NCBI GenBank assembly: GCA_030323885.1
Contig: CM059197.1
Location: 32,505,884-32,569,883 of the forward strand
Length of the DNA: 64,000 nucleotides
From: Branchipolynoe longqiensis
Taxonomy: Eukaryota; Annelida; Polychaeta; Phyllodocida; Polynoidae
Reading direction: 5' to 3'
A program made the position numbers and the translations under genes. Of the stretch, positions 1 through 10,486 are shown piece after piece (the stretch's first letter is position 1; every line of letters starts with the position of its first letter). A model generated the notes under the pieces. The model was not told the DNA's origin. It was given only the letters and a program-made list of their open reading frames with translations, and searched no databases.

Positions 1-392
1 TTGAACGGACGTTCTCCTGACGTTCTCCTGACGTTCCCATTACGCCACATGGACGTTTCCACTGGGTTTAATGTGGGTCAACGTAGTGGAACGTAGTTGA
101 ACATAGTGAGCAGCGTTTGACTAACGTCCGTTTAACGTCATTGACGTTCGCCGAACGTGTACAGAATGTACGGCGAACGTAAACCCGTACGTTCGAGTTA
201 CGTCGAAAGTTTTGAGCAAGTTCAAAACTTTGACGCGCGCCGACGTCACTCGATGTAACGTGACGTAGCTCGACGTCAGCCTAACGTCATTCTGACGTCA
301 TCATAACATAACCCAACGTATGTCAACGTAATGACGAAACGTGATCACGTCAGCCTTACGTTTGCTCGTTACATCGTAGTGTGACAGGGGTA
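1..392 (-). mobile_element. Harbinger-like palindromic MITE, family H1, cut by window edge
   Basis: The right end reads GTAGTGTGACAGGGGTA and is followed by TTA at 393-395, the expected target duplication of PIF/Harbinger elements. The interior is packed with ACGT-containing words and matches 34502-35075 in the same orientation and 60516-61173 in the opposite one. The imperfect palindrome AAAGTTTTGA..TTCAAAACTTT sits at 206-231, and a CRE-like TGACGTCA at 293-300. The left end lies outside the window. No transposase is encoded, so it is non-autonomous. Confidence 0.75.
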
Positions 393-395
393 TTA

Positions 396-754
396 GTAAC
401 AGTACCAGGAACAGTAATACTGGACATTTGACTCTTTAGTCGAAATCAATTTGTTGTTAAAGGGGACTTTCATTCATACATTGAAGTTTCATGGTTAATT
501 ATACAGTGTAGGGTTAATATTAATACACGACTTGAGGCTCTATGAGTATGACAGGTGACCCTGTGGAGGTAGTTAGTTAGCTGTAGCAGAGCGCCGGTAC
601 TGCCTCGTGTCACTCCCCGGGCCCACCGTCCTCGCTGCCGGCACCCGGTCGCAGGCGGTCCCGGGCCGGGGCCCCGGCGCGCCGTGCCGTGATGTCGCGG
701 TGCACCACGGTCTATCTTCGCTCACCTACGCCCCGCAGTGACTGCCAGCCCCTC
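396..754. other. Unassigned, with a GC-rich patch at 582-705
   Basis: No gene or repeat family was recognised. Positions 582-705 are very GC-rich and CpG-dense (runs such as CCCGGGCCGGGGCCCCGGCG), unlike the AT-rich flank. It could be a short CpG-rich island, but no exon, TATA box or long frame outside the neighbouring pyrimidine tract supports a promoter. Confidence 0.4.
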
Positions 755-1245
755 CCCGCACATCTCTCCCTTCTCTCCCCTCCTCTCCCCTCCTCTCCCC
801 TCCTCTCCCCTACCTCTCCCCCTCTCCTCCTCCCCTCCCTCCCTCTCCCCTCCCCTCCCCTCCCCTCCCCTCCCCCTCCCCTCCCCCCCCCTCCCTCCCC
901 TCCCCTCCCCTCCCTCCTCTCCCTCCTCCCTCTACCCCTACTCTCCCCCCCCCTCTCCCCTCCTCTCCCTCCCCTCCTCTCCCCTCCTCTCCCTCCCCCC
1001 TCTCTCCTCCTCTCCCCCTCCTCTCCCCTCATCTCTCCTCCTCTCCCCTCCGCTACCCTCCCTTCCTCTCCCTTCCTCTCCCTCCTCCTCTCCTCCCCTC
1101 ACTACCCTCCTCTCCCCTCCCCTCCTCTCCCCTCCTCCCCCTCCTCCCCATCCCCCATCCCCCCTCCCCTCCCCTCATCTCCCCTCATCTCCCTTCCTCT
1201 CTCCCCTCACTACCCTCCTTACCCTCCCTCCTCTCCCCTCCCCAC
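755..1245. repeat. Polypyrimidine tract (CCCCTCTC-type)
   Basis: About 490 bp made almost only of C and T on the + strand, in imperfect CCCCTCTC/CCCCTCCC words. Long frames here encode only Ser/Pro/Leu on + or Arg/Gly/Glu on -, which is what this composition gives in any frame. Such homopurine-homopyrimidine tracts can form triplex DNA. Confidence 0.9.
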
Positions 1246-1291
1246 TCCGCCGCCAGCCCATCCGCCATTCCCTTCTCTCTCACACCTACTT

Positions 1292-1612
1292 GACCAGACT
1301 GGATGGCCGAAGGAGTTAGAGCGTCTGTCTCCCATGTTGGTAGATCAACCCTGGTCGAGTCAAACCAATGACTTAAAAATTGATACTTGTTGCTTCCTAG
1401 CCAGGCGCTTGGCATTATTAGGGTAGGGCAAGGACTGGTTGGCTCAGTGTCAGGATAATGTGACTGAGTGGAATATCAGGTCATGGTGCTGGTGGCCTGG
1501 TCTCCCAGTGGGGCAGCACTATAAAGTCACCATGAGTGCACACTGTCACAAGTCGGTACCCACCCTGATATGACCTTAGATGTTGCTAGGACATACAACA
1601 ACAAACAAACGA
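1292..1612 (+). mobile_element. SINE-A copy, head damaged
   Basis: The tRNA-like head begins GACCAGACTGGATGGCCGAA and lacks part of the region just before the B box (the usual GGGTTCGAACC is missing). The body (GTCAGGATAATGTGACTGAG...GGCAGCACTATAAAGTC) and the tail ending TTGCTAGGACATACAACAAC AAACAAAC are complete. Confidence 0.85.
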
Positions 1613-1721
1613 AAAAGGGCGTGAACACGCGCACGCAGACACGCACACGTACGGTAGGGATACCTAGAAACCATTGCACTCAGCTTCCAGCAAGATCCAC
1701 AAACAATGACCACTTGTTTTT

Positions 1722-1975
1722 TGGCATTTTAGGTCCTAGCAACATCTGAGGTCATACTCATAAGGACGGATACCGACCTGTGATGGTGCACACTCATGGT
1801 GACTTTGTAGGCCTAAGTGCTGTCAAGCTGAGAGATTGGGGCACCATCACCATGACCTCGATATCCGACTCAGTCACATTATCCTGATACTGTGCAAACA
1901 CATCCTTGCGCTATCCTATTATTGCCAAGTGCCAGGCTACTAGGTAGGGACGAGTATCAATGTTGTAAGTCAAAC
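1722..1975 (-). mobile_element. SINE-A copy, 5' truncated
   Basis: Reads as the reverse complement of the SINE-A body and 3' end (CCTAGCAACATCTGAGGTC ... GTCACATTATCCTGATACTG). It stops around the junction with the tRNA-like head. About as diverged as other old copies in the window. Confidence 0.8.
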
Positions 1976-1989
1976 AATGGCAACTTGAG

Positions 1990-2365
1990 GGGATGGCTGA
2001 CTAGGTAAGAACGCTGGTTGGCTTCCCGCGCCAGAGGTCGTGGTTTCAAACCACGACCATGTCAAATCAATGACTCAGAAGATTGATACGCATCACTACC
2101 TAGTCTGGTGCTTGGCACTAATACAACCTGAGATGTTGCTAGGACAGGGAATGGTTAGCTAGGACGAAAAACAACAACAAACAAAACAAAACTTATTATC
2201 AAGATAATGTGACTGAGTGGGATATCGGGTCATGGTGCTGGTGGCGTGGTCTCCCAGTGGGGCAACATTATAAAGTTGCCATGAGTGCGCACTGTCACAG
2301 GTCAGTATCATCCTGATATGACCGTTAGCTGTTGCTAGGACGTAAAGCACCACCAAACAAATATA
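1990..2365 (+). mobile_element. SINE-A, two joined partial copies
   Basis: A diverged head (1990-2105) leads into a short 3' tail with an AACAAAC run near 2170-2195. It is followed directly by body sequence of a second copy ending GTTGCTAGGACGTAAAGCACC at about 2350. This suggests one SINE-A piece inserted in or joined to another. Confidence 0.7.
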
Positions 2366-2792
2366 GTGATTATTCCAGTCGGCACTTTCTCATTTTATGT
2401 GTGTGTGTGTTGTGGAAGGAAGAGGGTGTGTGAAGGTGTGTGTTCTACGCGCGCGTGTATCCGAGTATCAGCCTGCAAAGTGTTGATACTCCAAGTTGAT
2501 GACTCTACAATCACCATCTGATAGACAGTGATAAACACAAGTGTAAACCTGGGTCCCGCAGTTGCCGGTTCTATATAGTTTCGACGTCACTTCCTGTATA
2601 GTTTCCACCACATACTTTTTCAATTTTTGATTAAAATTATATTTGTCTATAAATGTGCATTTGTTTTGCCATACACTTTGATATCTAAGGGTTTCTACTA
2701 CAAGTAGGGATTATTAGATAGCTTGATTAATTTAGAATAATATATCGCGTTCTACATGTTAATATACGGATACTATTACAAATGGAGCGCCC
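2366..2792. other. Unassigned, short TG-rich patch
   Basis: No gene seen. A short (TG)n stretch lies at about 2398-2412, followed by AT-rich sequence without a recognised repeat. Confidence 0.4.
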
Positions 2793-2850
2793 GTCCTGAT
2801 ATTACCTTAGATGTTGCCAGAGCGTAAAACCCCAACAATCAACCAACTAA
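2793..2850 (+). mobile_element. SINE-A 3' tail fragment
   Basis: CCTGATATTACCTTAGATGT followed by GCCAGAGCGTAAAACCCCAACAA is the SINE-A 3' end; the rest of the element is missing. Confidence 0.65.
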
Positions 2851-3842
2851 TGGAGCGGCGCTGCCTGGTTAGATCCGTCAGTACTCACCAACCGGAACTG
2901 GCGCTCGTGGGTACCGCTCACTTCGCTGTAGACCACCAGGGGCGCCACCTCCCCGACACTCACACCAACACTTCAGCTGCTATAGACGAGATCACCGTTC
3001 CGACTGCGCATGTGCTGAAAACGGCGTTGGCAGCAAAGCAAAGGCGTACGGCCATTGAGTTTGCTGATATGCATAGGATAAAACTTCAATTTTATTCAAA
3101 ATTAATCAAAATACATAACAATTTGGCACAAACATGGATGGATGCAATATAATAATATAATGAATGTGTTTAAGACACAACTCTCCATAATTAAGCATTT
3201 TGAGCTAAGAAACATACAATTTCAGTCACTTTACAGGCTGATGTTTACATCACTATTGTTGATTAGACATAAGTTTTCTGTAAATCTTGTTCTAAATATG
3301 AAAATGTCAAATGTGTCAACAAAAACTTGTTTCAAAGAAATATATAACGAATGTCTGATTAACCCTACCCATTTCCTAGCCCAACAAATGTTATTAACCA
3401 TAGGATATACATTTTTTTTAAACATGAATAAAATGAGTAAAACTGACTCTGGCTATGGCTCAAACACTCTTCTGAGTGCCCAGATTTTTCTCAATCTAAA
3501 TGCATATGGCATAAGATGTGCTGATAATATTTATGTAAATGCAATGCTGGATAAAAGATTAATATCTTAATTTATTATATATATTTTTTTAGTTAGTATT
3601 CTATGTATCAAACAAGAGTTGAGATGAGCTGAAACTAGCACATTTCATAACTGCAGCCAGTGTATTACTATTAGTATGTGCCATGTGCTTCTCGCGGGTT
3701 TGTTTTTCTTCCATGCATCCCACAATGCACTCTGCTGCTGGAATGGTGATGTAGTCTATTGTCTCCTCGTATACTTCACCACCCGCACGATTAAAATTTA
3801 AAATTGTGGTAGAAATTAAGTATTCACGCAAAATCAGGGAGT
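2851..3842. other. Unassigned AT-rich region with weak open frames
   Basis: Two + strand frames overlap here (about 2811-3152, 113 codons; 3142-3570, 142 codons). Neither protein is recognisable; the second is rich in Asn, Ile, Leu and Phe as AT-rich DNA would give. The first begins inside a SINE-A tail, which argues against a real start. No splice-site or codon-bias evidence was found. Confidence 0.35.
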
Positions 3843-4247
3843 GTTTGTTTGTTGTTGTTTTACGTCATAGCAACATCTAAGGTCATATCAGGACGGGTCA
3901 GGGAGTGTTTGTTCAGGCTTTACATCGTAGCAACATCTAAGGTTATTCAGTAAAACCTCTCTAAATCGACCGACCTTGGGACCGACTTTAAGTGGTCGAT
4001 TTAGGGAGGTGGTCGGTTTATGGAGTTAGAATATGGTTACATTGCTATTGTTGGGACCCAAATAAAGCAATCGATATAGGAGAGTGGTCGATCTGTGGAT
4101 GTGGTCGGTTAGAGAGGTTTTACTGTATCAGCACACTGATGGTGACTTTATAGTGCTTGAGATAAGGCCTCTGTCACCATGACCCAATATCCTACTCAAT
4201 CACATTATCCTGATACTGAGCTAACCAGTCCTTGCCCTATCCTATTA
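3843..4247 (-). mobile_element. SINE-A copy split by a pogo-like MITE
   Basis: The 3' tail reads GTTTGTTTGTTGTTGTTTTA on the + strand at about 3845, with a second short 3'-end copy at 3906-3945. The element resumes at about 4129 (TATCAGCACACTGATGGTGAC) after the 179-bp MITE, and ends in CCTATTAA where the next MITE starts. Confidence 0.75.
3948..4126. mobile_element. pogo-like MITE (CAGTAAAACCTCTCTAA ends)
   Basis: Terminal inverted repeats CAGTAAAACCTCTCTAAATC / AGAGAGGTTTTACTG. The length of 179 bp matches the other copies (178 bp). It lies inside a SINE-A copy. Ends starting CAG with TA target sites are typical of pogo/Tigger-type Tc1-mariner elements. The 3' flank TA is intact; the 5' flank is mutated. 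Confidence 0.85.
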
Positions 4248-4420
4248 AAGTTGCATAGTCCGATGAAATATGAAATTTTCAAAACCAAAACAATTATCTA
4301 GATTTGATTTTTACATATTTAACTTAGATAATGATGCACTTATTGAACATTTGATTCTGTGTAGAAGGGAATACTGAGTCAGTTTAATAGAACATGTTAC
4401 TGTAGAGGTCTATGGTGACA
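4248..4420. mobile_element. TTAA-target MITE (family T), left half
   Basis: Starts TTAA + AGTTGCATAGTCCGATGAAA and continues with the typical ATTATCTAGATTTGATTTTT interior. Broken at about 4420 where a different element begins. Confidence 0.75.
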
Positions 4421-4491
4421 CATTTCGATACATTTTGATACCGAACACCACCGGACTAGACAATTCTTTGTCCGGTTTATGTCCGTTGCTC
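4421..4491 (-). mobile_element. Harbinger-like family H6 fragment
   Basis: ACCACCGGACTAGACAATTC and GTCCGGTTTATGTCCGTTGC are the reverse complement of the left part of the element at 57973-58368. Truncated where SINE-A begins. Confidence 0.65.
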
Positions 4492-4835
4492 AAGACGGTA
4501 TGGCCGAATGAGTTAGAGCGTCCGTCTCCCATGCTGGTAGATCGTGGGATCGTGGGTTCGAACCCTGGTCGAGTCAAACCAATGACTTAAAAATGTATAC
4601 TTGTCGCTTCCTAGCCAGGAGCTCGGCATTATTAGGACCGGGCATGGACTGGTGTGCTCAGTGTCAGGATAATGTGACTGAGTGGGAAATCAGGTCATGA
4701 TGCCGGAGGCCTGGTTTCCCAATGGGATAGCACTATAAAGTCACCATGAGTGCGCACTGTCACAAGTCGGTACCCGTCCTGATATGACATTAGATGTTGC
4801 TAGGACGTAAAACAACAACAACAAACAAACAAAAA
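4492..4835 (+). mobile_element. SINE-A, nearly complete
   Basis: Head GGTATGGCCGAATGAGTTAG with A box, B box GGGTTCGAACCC, body, and the tail GCTAGGACGTAAAACAACAA followed by CAAACAAAC. The head resembles a class II (Ser/Leu) tRNA, the usual source of an internal RNA polymerase III promoter. Confidence 0.9.
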
Positions 4836-5142
4836 ATCCGGTAAGGTGTGACAGGCGCTTTAACAGATTCGGCTACCATTGTCCAGTCATTTACACGGCG
4901 TGTAGGGAGGGATGCGGTTACCACCCACCTCCCACCCACAAAACCATGTGAATGTCGGCAATATTGTCGCACTAGATGTTGACTGATACAGATTTGTGTA
5001 ATTATATATAATGACTTGGCTCACTATCCACAAGAATTAATAAAAACAAATTGGTAATCATCCCCACCCATGCCTGAACATTCGCCCTTGCTTGAATTTG
5101 TTTAATTCTTAATTTGTAAAAAAAACTGTTAAATTGAGATGG
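4836..5142. other. Unassigned
   Basis: AT-rich, with no gene or repeat recognised. Confidence 0.4.
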
Positions 5143-5470
5143 CGGGTAGAGTGAGAAATAGAAAGGGGAGGGGAGAGTGGGGCGGATGGAGTGAGAAATG
5201 GAAAGGGGAGTGGAGAGTGGGGCGGATGGAGTGAGAAATGGAAAGGGGAGTAGAGAGTGGGGGTGGATGGAGTGAGAAATAGAAAGGGGAGGGGAGAGTG
5301 GGGCGGATGGAGTGAGAAATGGAAAGGGGAGTGGAAAGTGGGGGTGGATGGAGTGAGAAATGGAAAGGGGAGTGGAGAGTGGGGTGGATGGAGTGAGAAA
5401 TGGAAAGGGGAGTGGAAAGTGGGGGTGGATGGAGTGAGAAATGGAAAGGGGAGTGAAAACGGGGGGGGGC
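5143..5470. repeat. Minisatellite, 40-41 bp unit, about 8 copies
   Basis: The phrase GGATGGAGTGAGAAATGG recurs at 5184, 5224, 5265, 5305, 5346, 5386 and 5427, giving periods of 40 and 41 bp. Units differ by a few substitutions and by one base in the GTGGGG(G)TGG stretch. The alternating 40/41 pattern suggests a higher-order two-unit repeat. Confidence 0.92.
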
Positions 5471-5912
5471 GGCATGGACAGGGCAGTGGGGGGAAAGGAA
5501 TGGAGAGGGATTTGAGAGGTGATAGGAAGAGAACGGGGAAGGAGAGAGAGAGAGAGAGCGCAGGGTGGAGGGTGGAGGGCGAGGGGACCAGTGAAATACT
5601 GAAAAATAATTAAATAAAAAAAAGCCGTCCGCCCGACCCTGATTTTTATTTCAAAGGGAGGATCACCAAATTAAGAAAAAATAATTTGGCCTTACCTACC
5701 TGTATTGTGCTCCATTTAGCCACTACTGTAAAACACTCACCGAGCTATTAGTCGGCGTGTTCTTGGTTAGACGTGGATGGAAGTGTGTTGAGAATGTAGT
5801 ACGCCGCACCCACCTCATCAGGCAAGGTGACCGGGGATGAGGGTGGTGGGCGTGGGGGGTTCATGCACATGTAGCAGTGGGTAGCTTGATTGAATCGGGT
5901 AGCCTAGGGAGA
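5471..5912. other. Unassigned, purine-rich then AT-rich
   Basis: A purine-rich extension of the minisatellite, including (GA)n at about 5540, then ordinary sequence with no gene seen. Confidence 0.4.
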
Positions 5913-6480
5913 TTGCATCAGGGAGCCCAGGTAGTCCAATCGGTAGGACAGTCGCTCCAGGAATGGCAGGAATGCGGGTTCGAGTTCCACGGTGCCTCGT
6001 GTGTTTGCAACAGCAGCGCAGTGCTTGGGCCATGACCAGAATGGTGTACATGCTACTTGCTTGTTTGTTTGTTGTTGTTTTATGCCCTAGCAACATCTAA
6101 GGTCATCGCAGGACTGTGTACCAACTTGTGACAGTGCGCACTCATGCCGACTTTATAGTGCTGCCCCACTGGGACACCAGGCCACCAGCACCATGACCTG
6201 ATATCCCACTCAGTCACATTATCTTGACACCAGTCCTTGCCCTATCCTATTAATGCTGAGTGCCAGGCTAGGAAGCGACACAAATAAATTGTTACGTCAT
6301 TGGTTTGACTCGACCAGGATTCGAACCCACAAAGTCATGGGTTCGGATCTCCCGATCTCCCAAAACAGGTGTCTTGGTTTTGGAGATGTCTACTCATTCG
6401 GCCACTCCCGTCTGGTCTCATGCTACTTGTTGTCTAGTTGGTGAACCTACCTTTGTGTATGTATCTCTCTATAGCTTATA
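5913..6480 (+). mobile_element. SINE-B copy interrupted by SINE-A
   Basis: The Gln-tRNA-like head (GCCCAGGTAGTCCAATCGGT ... CGGGTTCGAGTTCCACGG) and early body run to 6059. The body resumes at 6430 (TTGTCTAGTTGGTGAACCTA). The gap is exactly one SINE-A flanked by a duplication. Confidence 0.75.
6060..6418 (-). mobile_element. SINE-A, full length, 11-bp target duplication
   Basis: A complete antisense copy: tail GTTTGTTTGTTGTTGTTTTA at left, head complement GGCCACTCCCGTCTGGTC at right. CATGCTACTTG occurs at both 6049-6059 and 6419-6429, a perfect 11-bp duplication as expected for LINE-driven target-primed insertion. It sits inside SINE-B, so it is younger than that copy. Confidence 0.93.
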
Positions 6481-6538
6481 TTATAAGCTTATATTATATG
6501 TGCACTAACTATGTGGATATTTGACAGATTACGGAAGC

Positions 6539-6853
6539 ATTAAAGCTGCTATTTAAATTTTTTTTAGATAAATATATTACTTTTATTAGTCTAACTGGTA
6601 TAATATAGATTGAAACAACTCGTTAGACATATTTGAAATTGAATATATGCAAAATGAATTTTGACGTGCATGTTTAAATTATGACGTCATAGACTTCAAC
6701 AGTAACATGTTCTATTTAATTTACTCAGTATGCCATGCTATGCAGCAACAAATGCTTGGTAAATGCACTGATATCTCAGTCGGATACTTCGGATCAAATC
6801 TAGGAAAATGTCTTGGTTTTGGAGATGTTTTGTTTGCATCGGCCTATGTAACT
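6539..6853. mobile_element. Family T (TTAA-target) MITE, diverged
   Basis: TAAAGCTGC...TAACATGTTCTATTTAATTT...CATCGGCCTATGTAACTTTAA matches family T from end to end with decay. Its right half is the left arm of the inverted repeat annotated at 6737-6946. Confidence 0.7.
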
Positions 6854-6946
6854 TTAAATCTCCAAAACCAAGACGCGTACCTAGATTTGATCCGAAGTAT
6901 CCGACTGAGATATCATCAGTGCAATTATCAAGCATTTGTTGCTGCA
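6737..6946. repeat. Long inverted repeat (arms about 90 bp)
   Basis: The left arm (6737-6826, GCAGCAACAAATGCTTGGTA...CTTGGTTTTGGAGAT) is the near-exact reverse complement of the right arm (6857-6946), around a 30-bp spacer. Both arms are family T sequence, so a second partial copy lies head-on to the first. Confidence 0.85.
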
Positions 6947-7230
6947 GAGCCAATCTTGGCTGGACGGACTTCAACAATCCTTGTTTCCAATGAAGCCCGT
7001 GATTGGCAAACCTCTGCCATGTGCGACCACATGTTCAATGCACAACTACAAACAACCATCGTTTCATTTAATTGTCCCTCCATTGACAGGACACCTGCTA
7101 TGTCTTGCAATATTCGCTTAGATACATAGTTGCCCTTGAATATAAGTATCACTCTAATATGCTATATTGGCATAACCAGACAGCTGACGTAGTTTGCAGT
7201 ATACAATGTATACACTGAATGCAACATGAA

Positions 7231-7700
7231 GCCTATATATTTTCTTGAAGATTTATACTGCCTATCATGGATAAGTAAGAATAGACTTGTTTTCACCATT
7301 AGACAGTTTGTCGATAGAAATTCCGAGCCTACAGTTCTACTGAACCAAGGGATTTTTAACCTCACACACCACATTTTCTTTTTTTTCTTGAAGATGTATA
7401 CTGCTATTATGGATAAGTCTGAATAGACTTGTTTTCACCATTAGACAGTTTGTGGATAGAAAGTCCGAGCCTACACTTTTACCGACCCAAGGGATGTTTA
7501 ACCTCCCCCACCACATAGACATGGTATGAGAGCAACCGGCCTTTGATGCTGCTGTATCTTATACACAGCAGTGGAAATCCAAATTGGCAGAGGTGGGGGG
7601 GGGGGGGTATGGGGAATCGAACCACTGACCTTCAGATTAGGAGTCCGACCTAGAAAAATGTCAGACAATCTAACCACTCCGCCACAGAGAACACCACGGT
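7231..7700 (-). mobile_element. SINE-D, one full and one partial copy
   Basis: Repeated block TATACTGCCTATCATGGATA...CCAAGGGATTTTTAACCTC at 7231-7380 and again at 7383-7515. The second continues to a tRNA-like head on the minus strand at 7605-7697 (B-box complement GGGGAATCGAACCACTGACC; A-box complement TCTAACCACTCCGCCAC). A further copy is at 33716-34020. Confidence 0.75.
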
Positions 7701-8161
7701 TGTTCAAACGGTTAGCATTCTCAGTGGAAGAGATGTTGGCTCGACTCCCGCTGTAGACTCGTCGCCATAACCATAAACATCTCCACAGCGCATGCGCAGT
7801 GTTGCCAGCTGACTGTTCACACCCAGGGTGTGAATGTAGGCCGTGTGTGGTGTGCAGATCAGCACCAGTAAGCCTAGCATTGTGCCTATCAGCCTATCGC
7901 AGGCCACTCACGGGATTACCCCTATTACTACTATTAGGCCTGGCCAACGCACTGCATGTCCCATCGATCACTCTCCCTTGTTTGGACGTCGCTGTTTATA
8001 GCGGTGGACGAGCTGGGTAGCTGGGTAGCTGGGTGCTTTTGTGGATAGGAGCGGGGGTGGGGGTGGGGGCTAATAGAGATACTGTTGCTGTTTAATGCTA
8101 TACGTCTGTTAAGGTTGAGATGCAGGCCACTCTTTGCCGTTACGGTTCTGTGCTTTACAGG
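7701..8161. other. Unassigned
   Basis: Mixed sequence with a G-rich patch near 8050-8070. No gene or repeat family recognised. Confidence 0.4.
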
Positions 8162-8412
8162 TTTTTGTTTGTTTGTTGTTGTTTAGCATCCTAGCAACAT
8201 CTAAGGTCTTATCAGGACGGGTACCGACTTGTGACAGTGCACACTCATGGTGACTTTATAGTGTGGCTCCACTGGGAGACCAGACTGCCAGCACTATGGC
8301 CCAATAGTCACATTATCCTGTTACTGTGCTAACCAGTCCTTGTCCTATCCTATTAATGCCAAGTGTCGGGCTAGGTAGCGACAAGCATCAATTTGATAAG
8401 TCATTGGTTTTA
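8162..8412 (-). mobile_element. SINE-A, head missing
   Basis: Tail GTTTGTTTGTTGTTGTTTAG and body to AAGTCATTGGTTTTAATATG; the tRNA-like head is absent. Confidence 0.85.
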
Positions 8413-8584
8413 ATATGTCATTCACCCAATATACTGCATATCATGCGCACACATGCTCAGGTGCGCTAGGGTCAGTGGTAGATATGTGTGTCCAACACCA
8501 GTGACCTCAGTGCTTAGGCATGGGAGACTGCTTAGAGTTAATGTGAAGCCATCGTGGAGGAGCTTGGTCGACGTTCTTATCAGT

Positions 8585-9255
8585 ACCCTGGCGCCTCTCC
8601 ACCCTTCTCCTCCTCCTCCCCACCTCCCCCTCCTCCCATCAACCGCTCAACCCCTCCTCCACTCATCTATTCATCCCCACACTTCCCTTCCTCTCCTCCC
8701 CTCCCCCTCCTCCCATCCGCCCCCTCCTCCACTCATCTATTCCCACCCCACACACTTCCATTCCTCTCCTCCCCTCTTCCCCTCCTCCACCCTCCACCTC
8801 TCCTTCCTTCCACTCCTCCACTCATCCACTCATCCCCTCCACCCCTCCACCCCTAGTTCTCCCCACTGCCGTCTTTCTCGTCCGCCCCTCGTCCTTCTCC
8901 CGTCCTCCTCTCCTCCCTTTTCGGTCTTGATCTGAGCCCTTCTCTTTTCCCCTCCTTCACATCCACTTCATCCCCCCCCCCCCCCGTCCTCTTCTCCTCA
9001 ACCTGCCCCCTCCTCTTCACACCCTCCCTGCTCGTACTGCTCATCCTCCTCTCCTCCTCTCCTCCTCTCCTCCCCTCCTCCTCTCCTCCCTTCCTCCTCT
9101 CCTCCCCTCCTCCCCTACACCTCCTCTTCCTCCTCCTCCTCCTCCTCCCCCCCCTCCCCTCCTCCTCATCCCCTCATCATCCGCTCCTCCCCCTCCTCAT
9201 CCCCCTTCTCACCTCCTCCCTCCCCTCGCACTGCTCCTTCTCCACCACCACCTAC
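8585..9255. repeat. Polypyrimidine tract (CTCCTCCC-type)
   Basis: About 670 bp of imperfect CTCC/CCTCC words, with ACTCATC and CACCCC patches. Open frames across it (8453-8935) are biased Pro/Ser/Leu artefacts. Confidence 0.88.
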
Positions 9256-9635
9256 CCTCCCCCTGCACCCGCTCCTACCCCCTCTACAAACGGCACGAGC
9301 TCCCTTCCCGGGGCCCACTCTCCCCCAGACTCACACCAGTCGAAGCGGATGATGAGGTAAAACCTCACCCCCGACATCAGCCTCTAACCGGGCACCCCAA
9401 TGCCTCACTCTCACTAGACATGTGCAGAGCAGCGCGAGGCCTGTAATTCTACCTGTAGACTTGGCCCAAGTGATGTCTTATTTTAATGTTTAATTTAATT
9501 TGAAAAAAAGGAAAGCTTATTTTATTTAACAATGCATCTAGAGCACATTGATTTTTATCATCGCCTATTGAACGTCAAACATATGGTCATTCTGACATAT
9601 TTCTTTAGAGGAAACCAGCTTCCGCCACATAGGCT
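9256..9635. other. Unassigned
   Basis: Transition from C-rich to AT-rich DNA; no gene seen. Confidence 0.4.
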
Positions 9636-9700
9636 CATCATCATCATGCTGTCAGTCGCGATGTGACAAAAACTGCTTTCATTACTTGACTGCCGCTCTC
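9636..9700 (-). pseudogene. LINE 3' end remnant
   Basis: On the minus strand this reads ...WRAAVK-stop (stop at 9682-9684) followed by GAAAGCAGTTTTTGTCACATC and an ATG-repeat tail at 9640-9655. It matches the longer remnant at 46146-46303 but has lost about 115 bp, including most of the conserved C-terminal domain. Confidence 0.65.
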
Positions 9701-10010
9701 CATTGTTTTGTGCAGTTGTACATTTCATGAAAGCTGCCTGCAAAAGTGTTGAAGTGCTGCTGGCTTTTGCAAGTTACCAGCGGCACTCTCTCAGGGAGCA
9801 AATAGAGGTTTCACACCAGCAAGAACATGTCAAGACAGGCGCAAAACTATTTGTCCCTGCAGTGGTTGGACGGGAGATGTTGGGAGTTCTATACATCAAC
9901 CGCCCTTAATGCTGCCACAGTGACATGGTTTTCTGTTTATGGTTTGCTCCCTTAGCCTTCAGTTCTGTCAAGAACCTGTACCACAAGGCAGTGGTTTACA
10001 ACTCTGCAGG
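9701..10010. repeat. Dispersed repeat R1, copy 1
   Basis: Nearly identical to 46281-46575 (CATTTCATGAAAGCTGCCTG ... CCTGTACCACAAGGCAGTGG). A 60-codon + strand frame is preserved in both copies, but it carries no known domain and the repeat lies directly upstream of a LINE tail on the other strand. It is more likely part of a mobile element than a gene. Confidence 0.8.
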
Positions 10011-10106
10011 GCAGGGGCGTTAAACTCCCTGAGGTATTGCTATACCTGCAACACCTGCATACCAGCCACATAGGCTACTCTTTACGATAAGCAGCAAGGG
10101 GTCTTT

Positions 10107-10243
10107 TATATGCACTTTCCCACAGCCTTTGATGAACCAGTTGTGGACAGCCCAAACTGCAAATGTGTCCACTGAGCATGATCGATCAGATTACCCACAC
10201 CTTCAGATGTGGACACTCTACCGCCTGAGCTACGTCCCGCTCC
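10107..10243 (-). mobile_element. SINE-C fragment
   Basis: Antisense head CTCTACCGCCTGAGCTACGT (A-box complement) followed leftwards by body sequence shared with 22085-22228, including CCAGTTGTGGAC. The head resembles tRNAs with the TAGCTCAG..GGTAGAG pattern. Confidence 0.75.
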
Positions 10244-10486
10244 CAATTTAATATGACGTTGGTAATCAGTAAGTAACGCACGGCAAGCAATTAAAGTATT
10301 AAGAGTAATTTCAGCTGGTAGCGGAACATGATGCTTTTGGGTGTCGCAACTGCTGGTCACTTATCGGTATAAATGCCTCCCAGGCACCTACATATTTAAA
10401 GCCTGCCAGACACCTGCTGATGTAAAGCATGCCCGATTTTACCGATGCTAACCTTGCCAGATTTTCCCTCGAAACACCCATTCTGA

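Noticed and set aside
689..1426. Proline/serine-rich protein of 245 codons
   Set aside because: It is the translation of a polypyrimidine tract and runs on into a SINE-A head.
9703..9909. Duplicated small gene (68 and 60 codons, also at 46288-46470)
   Set aside because: Conservation reflects a recent dispersed repeat next to a LINE tail; no known domain and no sign of coding constraint.
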